Source: Leucaena leucocephala (Eukaryota > Streptophyta > Magnoliopsida > Fabales > Fabaceae). From it: DNA of 64,000 nt. Position 1 is the stretch's first letter. Each line of letters begins with the position of its first letter. This document shows positions 49,259 to 61,200 of the stretch, piece after piece. The position numbers and the translations under genes were made by a program. The stretch lies in contig CM073558.1 in NCBI GenBank assembly GCA_037074615.1, positions 9,796,001 through 9,860,000 on the forward strand. The letters are read 5' to 3'. The notes under the pieces are model-generated. The model searched no databases. It was not told the origin of the DNA and was given only the letters and a program-made list of their open reading frames with translations.

Positions 49259-52200
49259 TCAAGACAGTGGATGCCGCCTCCTGTACTCATCCCAAAGTCA
49301 TCAGTTTGGTAAGAACTTTGTGGTACCATCACAACTCATTTTTGGTTCAATTTCCTCTATTATATTACTTGTTATAATTCCTTTCCATTAACAAGACATG
49401 GTCCCATAACTAGTTTAAAATTAAGAACCCAAGATAAAAGGGAAAATGGGGTTGGAGGAAAGCCTACTCAATATATTGAGGGTTAAGGTCCAAGTTTGCC
49501 TTGAAGTTGTCATGTAGGAGTAGTGTTACCCTAGAAATTCTTATAGGTTCAATATTGCACTTGAAATGTTAAAAAATGAATAAAGTCACTCTAATCATTA
49601 AAAAATTAGTGTTAACTAATAAAAATTTAACGTTGACCATTAATATTTCTCACGCCCGGAGCGACATTGAACCCAAAAATATTTTTGAGGCAACATTGCT
49701 CCTACGTGACAACTTCCAGGCAAAATTGGACCTTAATTCATACATTGAATAAAGTATTCAAACACCAAATAATTGAGCCAAAAGGAAAAATTAAAAAAAT
49801 ACAGTATTGAGGACCAACTAGGAATCAGAACTTAACCACTTTTCTTTCCTTTGGGTATTATTGCCATTAGTGACATTCAGATCATATAGCATACACAAAA
49901 CCAAAATTTTGTCAAAGACAATCTAATCAAATACTTTGATGCACATAAAGCTCTCTCAAATTACCTTTTAGGTCGGCTTCGATCTTCCTCATAGTCCATC
50001 ACTCCACCAGATTCAGAGTTGATCTCCTCATGCCCTTGAAAGTCAATGTCGGCCTGCTGACAGGGTGCAACTTCTGCCACAAAGTAAGTAAGACACATCG
50101 ACCAATATATCCCAGCATTTGTATTAAGACTAAATATAATAACATGAGATCAAACAGTAAAGGGAAAAAAACCAGAGGCAATTATCTAAGCAAACAAGTC
50201 TCGTACTTTTTGTGCTATCCTTTGCAGCTGCCTCCAAAGTATTGCATAGAATAAATTTTAATTAACCAATAACCTGAAGACTGTAGAGTATCTATGTATG
50301 GCTATAACATTTATAAATGAAGACTAGTTTAGTTTACCATGGTGATAATAGTGCGTTCGACAACATCCAAACCACATAATGAAGTACAAAGGAGGTTTCA
50401 ATAATTCATAATTTTTCAATTTTTTCCTGGGCAGCAATATAATAATATTTTAAATAAAATGAGGCAACAAAACTCCTACATGGACATGGCCATTACATAT
50501 TCAGATTTTATATTTATATACTAATTTTTTCTCCTATATATTTGTTTCCCTCTTTGATGAAAGTGCATGGTATAGCCTCGTACACTCAGAGACCAAACCG
50601 AATTTTGAGTTGATTTGGTTTTGCCAAAATTTGGAATAGCTCCATTAGTTCTACACAATCTCTTCAGATGCAGTTAAGCCCAAAATAACACATATTTAAC
50701 AGATCAGCTTATCAGGACCAATCAAACATAGAAAACTAATGTTCTTATTATCCTGTAAACCTTACCTATTAGATGAATTAGATTGTGTATGAATCTTCTT
50801 TTGATATTTTTGAACAGGCGACTGATATTCTAGTCTTAGGATTAAAACCAAAACATTCTAACCCACGGACATCCAAATTTTGCGAAAGATAGTGAACGAG
50901 AAATAGAAGCAATAATGCAGAACAGAATCTTACATACAAACATACATGTATATATATATATTTAAGCAAAGATTAGTGGGTTGGCGCCTCATAATTGTTT
51001 GACAAACATTTTTGGTATTTGAACTTTGTTTGAGCTAATAAAAGCAGAGATGCTACATATAGACGAATTACACACCCAACCATGTATGAATAGTTAAAGT
51101 TACAAATTGTAAATCTCCCATTAACATTAGTGTCTTGGCTTTGCTATGAAAAATTTAAAGATAAGCCAGATTTGCAAATACGAAGTGGTTCATCTCTTTC
51201 ATCTTCCTCTCCCAGAGAGCATGTATGTGAGTATGTGCATGTGGTGGGTGGAACATAAGTACTGCCATAAAGAACTCAAGAAAAATCTGTGCTAAAGCAA
51301 TTGCTGAACACAAATACAAACTTCAGAATAAATTAAAAATCTTTTACACGTGTCAGTACAAGCCATTTATTCAAAACTGTCCTGCCTAAATTGAAGGTAA
51401 AGAAGCAAATGAATAAAAGATCAATCCCAACACAACCTAATAGAGGGGAAACTGCCAATGACGTTTCAAATTACATACATGTTTCTGATGGGTCATCCTC
51501 TTATCCATGTGAGTAAAGAAAATCACCAATTATGAATGAGATAGGCATGATATTAAATTCAACCGACCTTGAAAATTAACTTCTTCACTTCTTCCGCCTT
51601 TTCTTCCACATCCTTCTTGTGCTGCTTGTCCAACTCACTCATAGTATCAGCCCATTTTATCTTTTCTTGAATTGAAGCAAGCATATTATCTGATGTAGAC
51701 AACCTAGGTTTCCAATCAATATCAAAACCTTAGATGTGAAGCCAACCCTTAATATTTTAAAACAGGAACTCCACACATGACATTGAAATCAGAACAAGAA
51801 AGAAAAAGAATAATGGAGATAATTATCTTTTAGAGAAGCTTAACGAAACAGAAAATGACGGTACCAAAAGAAGTTGAATCCAGTTTACTATGAAAAATGA
51901 AATATTCACCAAAAAACTGAAATAAAAGTTTCCAAGCCTGATAAATGAAAATTCAACCCAAAAATAAGTGAACTTGGATTACATACAGACTAAACTTCAA
52001 GGAAAATAGTAGTTTTAAATAAAACCTCAGAACAATGCGACTTAAATAAAACCTCAACTTTGATCTGAACTAACCCTATCTAGCAATAAATAACATGATC
52101 CCTATCACATTACAATTGTGAGGTATTTATCATCTGAATAGGCCATCTAAGGATGTCTCCAGATACATGTAACTGATTCCCATATGGCTACAACAAACTT

Positions 52201-55200
52201 TATTCCCTACAAGAATAGTAACATTACCAATTAGAGAGTGTTTGTATCATATTTCCCAGCTGACCAGGTCTCAAGTCCCTCCCTGCTGCAAATTGGACCT
52301 AAAGTTCAACCTCAGAGATCAGCAAATTTTGGGATGGAGGCCACAACAAACGCAATAGCAGAAATGAAACAGAAGCCAAACAAATTATGAAAGAGAACAT
52401 TAGCTTGGGACCTCAAAACATCTTCGCAGTTGATCCAGCTTTCCTCTGACTATGCCCTGATAAAAGCAATCAAGATTGACATTAGCCAGTTATTTATGAT
52501 AATAATTGTTTCCAAATTAAAAATTCATTCAATGATTTTTCCACATCACCAGAATAGTGCCAAAAATATAAGGAAAGAACTCCAGAAAGAGAATTGCCTT
52601 ATATAAGATTAAAACAGCATCATAAAATGAGAATAACACTAATATCCTACAATCAACAAGTAATCTGACACCTTATTACTGAAGAAAATTGAAGATGAAT
52701 AAAACTATCAGCAAAATTTTAAAATAGTGGAGCAAAGCAAGTGTATTTAGATGATGAATCAGGTTTGCTAGTTAAGATCATTTTTTTTTTGGACCAAAAA
52801 GCTAGTTAATATCAATGAACATTCATTTGCACAAAGCATCGTACTACTCCCAATCCTTCTAATATAGTCCATTTCCCTTGCTTAACCAAGAATCTTACAA
52901 GTATTTAAAAACTGTGTTTCGACAATGATGTAGTTGAATTATACTGTCAGCTTTGTCTCATAAGGGATTGTTGAAGATATTGGGATTAAATGGAGATTAT
53001 AGGGATGAAGATATTGGGATTAAATGAAGAGAGATTATAGGGATTGATTCTCATTAATTCTTATTATTTCTCCCAATTAATTTTGATTCTCATTAATTCC
53101 TGTGATTTCTCCCAATTAATTCTAATTCCTATGATCTCTCCTCATTAACTTCTCATATCTCCTATACATCCTATGGAAACTAAGCCAAAGTCAGGGATAT
53201 TCAAAGGCAAACAAAAATCTAGCTCTAATTGCATAAACAAAACCTACTACTGTCACAGAAGCTCTCAACACTCCCCACTGGAAGAAAGAGATGCAAACAG
53301 AGTATGAAGAATTGATGAAGAATGGAACCTCATCGTTAATGAATCTACCACCAGGAAGGGAAGTAATAGCCCGTAAATTGGTTTCTTAAATCCAGAAACC
53401 CAAATGGTACTGCTGTTGGGTATGAAGCAATACTAGTGGCAAAAGGTTTCTGTTAAAGAGGGCTATATTGTTATGTTAGCATTGGTGTTATGAAAATCCT
53501 TTAGTCCTTTTATACTATTATTTAATATTAATATTAAATGTTATTCTCTTATGATGATTATTTTCCTAGATTCGAGAGAATTTTAGTTAGGAAGACTCTT
53601 ATATCTCTAAACCTAGTTTTTCCCCACTTAATGTACTGAACTCACATTCAATAAAATTGAGACAGTGGAGGCCCACATTCTCACTGATTTTCTTGGTCAT
53701 GATCTCCAGTTTCCCTCAAATAAAAGGGTTAGACCACACAGGACTTTAGCCTGGTCATAAAGATTGTCACCATACTTGAGGATGGCATATTCATTAAGTT
53801 TAGGTGAATAAAGCCTTTCTCAATCGAGTAATACAAGAAGAGGTTTAATTGCAAAAAAACCCAACAATCTGAGGGTAACAAATTGCTTGTATGCAAAATG
53901 AACAAGGATTTTTATGGTCTTAATTGGGTTCCCATGGCTTTGTTTGAAAGGTTGGGAGCTGCTCTAATAAAAAATATTTTTGAGCCTAACAAATGTGATC
54001 CAGCTTTGTTCATTCAAACAATGTCAACTGAGATTACCTACGCATTAGTCTACAAGATGATATATTAATCACTCCTCTAATCAGACTATTAAGGAGTTAG
54101 TTCAAAGCCTGGATGGGGATTTTTTTTGGGGAATTTAAGTCAAATATCTGAAGAATGGCTCAATTCAATTACCCATAGGCTATACTACTAAGTGACATCT
54201 TGAGTACAGTTCTGATCACAGCAAATCCTATACTACATGTGAGGACGAAGCACGTTGAACTTAAGTAACATTTTGTGAGGGAGAAAGCTATAAACAAAGA
54301 AATACAAGTGAAGCATACACCAGCCTCTTGTCAGTGTTTATGGAATGATAAATGTAATTTTGGGTATGCTATTTAATAAATTCAAAGCACATCTAGATGT
54401 AGAAGAGGGATAAACAAATTACGTGGAATAGAGGGAAGATGCTAGAAACAATTAAGCAGTTCAACCGTGATACCTATATTCAGTCAATATCAGTTAGAAT
54501 ATTACTCTACTATATACCAATGTACTTTATCATTAATAATACAATGACTTCTTCACTTATATCTCCTCCTCTACTTCTCTATCTCTGACATTCTGACATA
54601 TCCCAAACACCTCTAGGAAAGAATAGGCAACATAAGGTTCTATTCCCAGACGACAATCAATGTTCTATGGAGTTTGAGGGGTTGAAGACATTACAAGTGT
54701 TATGTGGAAATTATGAGTACTTAGGGAATTAGGAAAAGGGTAGTTAGGGAACTGGGAAAAAAGGGGAAATTAGGGTATTTGGCTAATATTTCTAATGCGA
54801 ATACCCTAATTGCCCCATTTTGTCCCAAATACCTAACTCCTTACCCAATTCCTTAATTATTCATAATTCCCACATAACAATAAGAAAATTTCTCAACTTG
54901 TTGGAATGTATTGAATGCGTCGAACTACACCAGATTATGATGATAGAATACTTAGTCATAGCTCATAAGTTTCTTTGCAGCCTATGGGGTACAGAGTAGT
55001 TTTAACAACTTTCATGCCGAGGTTTTCCCATGCTATTGCCCGGGTGTCTTCTGGAATTGGACCATTCTTGTAATCTCTTTCTCCTTATCCTTATAGATAT
55101 TATTTCATATCATTACAGAAATTCTAGTAATAAAGTGTTACTCCTAGAAAAGGCATCCCATTTATCAGAACAAAACAATATATGAAAATAAAAATATATT

Positions 55201-58200
55201 AAGCACATTTGAGCAGAAATGTAATGTCTGAGAGGAAGTGATGCCTACCGCATACATGCACTCATTAATTAGAAAATCTTCAAGTTCACGTACATTTGTC
55301 ACATCTAATTCCTGCATTAGTTGGTCATAAGGCAGCACCTGAAAGAAAACTGAATAAGTAAATCTGATGACTGATGAATGATTTCATGTGAGAAGACAAG
55401 CACAAACAGCTAAACCAAAACTGAATACTTTTAGGTTGTTTCTCAACCAGATTATTTTCCATATGAGCAGATGGAAGAAAGAACACAACAAAGATGATAG
55501 AATCCTGCACCGAATTGAAATAAAATCCAGGGAGGAGATAGTGGATACAATAAGCTTCCTTAAGCACTACAAAGCACGTAACTCTAGGTATGTTGGTCAA
55601 TAATCTAACAGTGACATATATCCAATTTAAATGATAAAGAAAAGAGAAGTGGGGCTTTCAGTTAACCACTAGAACACATGAATAAAGATACAACAGATTC
55701 TAAGGCTCTTGCTAAGGTAAAGTCATTAGATTGTGGCTCAGTACTCGATAGGATCAACAATAATGACATGATGTGGGTTCATAGAACTAAGACAGTGTTT
55801 ACACATTAAGTAGAGTAACTTGTTTCACATTTCCAGGGATCATTGAGAATTACCACTATCCTTGGAACAATTTCTCAAGGCAACTTTCAATAATTTAGGG
55901 AAGAAAGGCAAAATGCTGTGCTGATTTGCTGTTTTCACAATACTATGATGTTAATTGGAAACAACTGCAAGCAATTTTAAGGCTGTTCCATAGCATCTTC
56001 AGTAATTGCAGGGCAGTATAATGGTTATGGTCTCTCTAGGGTGATTTGCTGATTTTTTTTTTTTAAAGGAGTGTCACTGTCAGATATACAGAGGCTCAGC
56101 AGCTTTGCTGTATTCTTGACTTCCTAGCTTTTGAGATTTGAATACGGTGTTCCTTTCCCTTTCAATGTTCTTCACTTCTTTTAGATGGATATATTACCTC
56201 CTCATTTGCAATATCCTTATGTCCAGTAAATCTTCTTATTTTATTAATAAAAATAACAATAAATTAATAATATTATCACTATTAAGTCAAAAATAAAGTC
56301 AGAAATCCATTTGTTTACTTGATTTTTCCAAATCTATCAGAGATTTAGAGGGCAACATCATACCTTGTTTGTCTCAGCTAGTGTAAGAACTGTGAGTTGC
56401 TTTAACTTAAGGATCTGATCAGGTATCAATTGTGGAAGACGATCAGCATTACCTAAAAAACCAGATGCTTCTTAGACAAGATTCACTATGATATTCTATA
56501 AACAGTGTATTGCTCTTGCACAACCCTTAAAGATGACCAAAAATACCTTTACACCTAGAACTATTCTGTTCACAGAAAGGATAATATTAGAATAGGCATA
56601 TCCTATTCAAATTTACAAACAGAAAAATGTACAAGAGCATAGTCACATGATCCTTAATAAGGTAACCTTGCAAAGAGGAAATTGTTATCATATGCAACGT
56701 CAAATAACAACCTATTTTACACGAATATCGCGCAATAAGAGGAGCTTCCATGAGTGGACCCTGATGGCTAATAAATATAAGGATATAATAAGAAAGAACA
56801 ATTATAGAAATTGCCAGATTAATATTTAATAGGAAAAGTGAACCTATATGAAGGCATAAAGACCATAAAGATGCTTCACTAGGTCAAGTCTTTTTTATCA
56901 CCATCATTTTGCTTCAATACATTAATTATTTCCTCAGACAACTTCAAGAACTGAATACTACACGAATAAACACAGGCCCAAACACATGCATGTTTGTGTG
57001 AGTGCATGATACTACAAATGGCTGCTTTTTAATTTCCAGTACATATAAATAACTTTCAATATATATGATCTTTTTCATTGTCAACGATCATAAACTAGGA
57101 TCAAAAGTATTTCCCTCAAAAGCGAGCCTGGTGCGATTATATCTGACTATAAGAAAAATGCAACCAAAGAGCCACTCACACAGACACAAATTTTAATTCT
57201 CAGCCTAATATAACCTCTCTAATAGCAAAGATGGCATCTGTTGAAAGAGCTCAAAAGTGAAAGCCCAAGCAAAACAAAATAAAATTAGTTTCTGTCTTCG
57301 TTTTTTATTTTCCTAGTTTTATTTACTCTCTGATTGTATTTTTTATTTTTCATGTTTTTCTGTTTTAATTAGATAGATCGGAATCAATTTTTTATTAGAT
57401 TTAAATATTCTGACATATACCCTAGAGCAAAAATAACCCCTAGCAACCTCTACATATATCGTCCTCAATGATCAATAATCAATATAAATTTTTACAAGTT
57501 GAGTCCTCAATTGCTCATCCTATCAGCATCCCGTATTCTTCATTGCCCAACAGTCATCACCAATTTTTAAGAATCCAAGAAACAAGAAATGCAAACATTT
57601 ACTTTCTAAACACAACCACTCATTGCAAGGTTCACATCCTAATAGATTGTGGTACTTACGGAAATAATTAATTATTGTGAACAATTAAGATAGTATGAGA
57701 GATATGGGGAGATACTAGGAGGGATATTAGGAGTATTAATTCAAATTAAGATTAGGATATCCTAGAATATTATTGTTATTTTTTATTCAATTGTACTCTA
57801 TAAATTCAATAGCCTCAATGAACAAAATGAAGGCATTATTCAGGCCTCAAAAATTCTACATGGTACCAGAGCCAATGCCATCACCATACCTCCATATCGT
57901 CGACTCAATTCTGTTCCCGTGATCGAAGTGTTGATAGTCCAATGACCTATAGTCAAACGACAAGGCAACCTCCAACAGCCTCAGACGAGTCAGCAAGAGT
58001 CCCTAATAGCCACAACCGACGAGCAAACAGCAACAGGAGAGTCTCAACAGCCTCGTCTCCTATTCTACTCCAACCACGAGAGTTTTGTAGCAAGCCACCA
58101 GTGACGACCCACCCCCGACGGCCCAACCTCCGACAGCTCAACAGTCTCCAACGCCCAGTGACAATCTCTGCAGAGTCGACGCTGCCCAGTGTTCAACGCT

Positions 58201-61200
58201 GACAAGCCATAGACGAGCCTCAACAGCAAGCCATCCGACGGGCTAGCTTCCGACGGTCACTCTTTCTCAGACGAGTCGGCGTTCCCCTTCCTCAACGTTA
58301 GTCGCTGCCCAGTTCGCGTGGCATGTTGCCTAGAAGTCGCAACTGATTGACTTAAGTGTTATTATTATCATTTTTTTTGCCAGTTGCAGGTAAAAAAATA
58401 GAGAGAAAAGCTATTCCTGCAAGTCCAATTCAGCTACTTTCTTCTTATGGATGCTTCATTTGATGGTACTTTAAAAATAGATCTTTCAAGGATTGGCAGT
58501 TCCTCATGATCAATCTCTACCTTTGATGGTTCGCCTACGACGATTGTTTCAGAAAAGCTCACCATCACAAATTATAGGGATAGGCACAAGTAGTTCAGTT
58601 CGCTGTAGGTGGTCGAGGCAAGTTGGGTCACTTAACCGGAGACACACCAGCACCATCTGATCCTACAGCCATGAACCAGTGGAAAATAAATGATTTACTG
58701 GTATACTCTTGGTTGGTAAATGCTATCTCTACTCAACTTAAGAGAAGTTTCATGTATCTCTCCACTGTTAAAGCCATTTGGGAGGCTGTTTGTGATTCCT
58801 ATTCTTATAGGAAAGACCATTCTCAAGAATATGGTGTGAGTGGTAGAATTTGGAAGTCGACACAAGGTGCACCAAGTGTTACAAAATTATGACTTGAGCT
58901 TGTGGCTCTATGGCAAGAACTTGATCTAATGACAGAGGAGACATGGGACTCTCCACATGATGCTGCCCGTAACAAACAAAAAATCCACAATGAACGAGTG
59001 TTACTCTTTTTGGCCGACCTCAACCCAGAATTTGATGATGTCTGAGGTCAGATATTAAGTGCACAAGTTCTTCCACCTCCTAGCGCCGTATATGCTGAGA
59101 TCTTATGTGAAGAGTCTCGGCGTGAGATAATGCTACTTGTATCTAAATCACCTGTGTCTACTAATTCCGCTGCTTTTGTAAGTTAGAGTACCTATAGCTT
59201 GACTCGTGGAAAAGTAACATACGACCACTGCAAAAAGGTAAGTCATACTAAAGATAAGTGCTAAGATATCCATAGTAAACCTGCTGACTGGAAGCTAAAA
59301 AGAGGTAAGCCCCATGCTAATCAAATCTCTTAATGCTAATCAAATCTCTTAATCTCTAGAGAGTGCTCCACCAACAATCCCAACTATGAGCAAAGAGTAG
59401 ATGGGTCAATTGTTCGAGTATTTTAAAACTCTTCATACTGAACAACAGTCTGCATCTACTGCTACTATTGCTCACCAAGATAATATGTCACTGCCTTACA
59501 TAATTTTGTCCCTACACAATGGATTGTTGATACAGGGGCTTCCGACCATATGACTTCATAAGTCAAAATGTTTGATTATCATCTTCCTCTTATTGGAAGT
59601 CGATCAATTAAGACAACTGCATGTTCCTCTTCTCCTATGGTAGGCATTGGGATGGTCCGTCTGTCAAAAAAGTCACATCTTGACTTTGTTTTACATGTCC
59701 CACACTTGTTTTGTAATTTACTATCTATTAGTAAACTAACTAAACAACTCAATTGCTCGGCTTATTTCTTTCCATCTTATTGTGTTTTACAAGATCTCTC
59801 ATCGAGATGACGATTGGCACAGCTAAGAAATCTGACTGGCTCTACTATCTTGATGTTCTACTATGAGTGTTTTAAGTTATGGAATAAGCGGTTTAGCCTC
59901 AACCACAAATGACAATAATATTGTATTATGGCATAAAAGGATGGGTCATCCTAGTTTCTAATTTACAGCACATGTTTCCCCATTTACATTTGAATAAAAG
60001 TATTATTCCCCATTGTGACATTTGTGAGTTTGCCAAACACCATCGTCCTACTTTCACACTGTCTATTTATAAGTCCACTCGCCCATTCTCCATTATTCAC
60101 AGCGATGTCTAGGGTCCCTATTGCATCCCAAAACGTACCTAGTCTAAATATTTGTTACGTTTATTGATGACCACACAAGCACGTGCTGGGTTTACTTGTT
60201 AAAAGACAAGTCGGCTATTACCTCCACTTTTATCGAGTTCTATCACTACATCAAAAATCAGTTTAACACCACATTGCAAGTCTTTTACACGGATAATGGG
60301 ACAAAATATTTTAACCAATCCCTTGAGAGTTTTCTTAAAACCAATGGTATTGTGCATAAGAGTAGTCCTTACAACCCTCAACAAAATGGTATTGTCGAAT
60401 GAAGAAATAAACAACTTCTTGAAGTTGCACTTGCACTCTTGTATACCTGTCATACAAGTTTTTTCTAGGGGATGCCATACGGCTACTCATCTAATTAACT
60501 AACTTCCTAGCCATGTTCTGTCGTACATTGCACCACTGAACAAGCTTCGTGACACCCACACTGTCACTCACCTTAAATACTCTTTACCATTTCGAGTTTT
60601 TGGTTGCTCTATCTTTGTCAATCAACATCACCTACCATATAAGTTTAATCCCAGATCTATCAAGTGTCTTCTTAAGCTATTCTAACTCCCAAAAGGATAT
60701 CGGTACTATGATCCTATCACTAAATGCCTCTTCATCAGCTGCAATGTTACCTTTGCAGAAAACAAACCCTATTCCACCGCTTCTTGAACTTAGGGGGAGA
60801 ATTGGAGTGAGTTTCAGCTTGAGTGTATTCCAAAACCCATACCTCCATCTACCACCATTCCACTCTCTATGAGTCCATCCAATGTTATGCCAAATGTTAT
60901 GCCACAGCTAGAGGTCCAAGCTCAAAAGTTTGATAATATTTACTCACGTAAAAATAAACAAATAGTTGGGTTCAACATACCCAAAGAAGTCCCAATCTCA
61001 TCACTGGTGAAAGGTCCTGTGAATGCTGATGAGGGTACTCAGGCAACAAAAACAAGAGAAGAAGAACTTCCTATTGCATTAAGAAAGAAAACTCGAGCAT
61101 GTGCCAAACATCCTATTCAGAAGCATATTTCTTACTCCACTCTCTCTCAGAAGCATTACAGCTTTATTACTAATCTTGATCAGATCCAAGTCCCTAAAAC

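Larger units (their letters stand above)
52457..55248 (-). other. CSN7 intron with decayed transposon DNA
   Basis: Donor GTAGGC at 55248, acceptor TTATCAG at 52457. It contains a copia pol fragment (about 53190-54360), adjacent short tandem duplications (52973-53124), and the long inverted-repeat element at 54699-54878. Confidence 0.85.

Noticed and set aside
55325..55600. 91-codon frame on the CSN7 strand
   Set aside because: It overlaps exon 55249-55338 but in a different reading frame; the spliced CSN7 frame explains the exon.
57942..58202. Arg/Ser/Pro-rich protein gene of host origin
   Set aside because: It lies between PBS and gag of the intronic copia element and is therefore leader or gag sequence.
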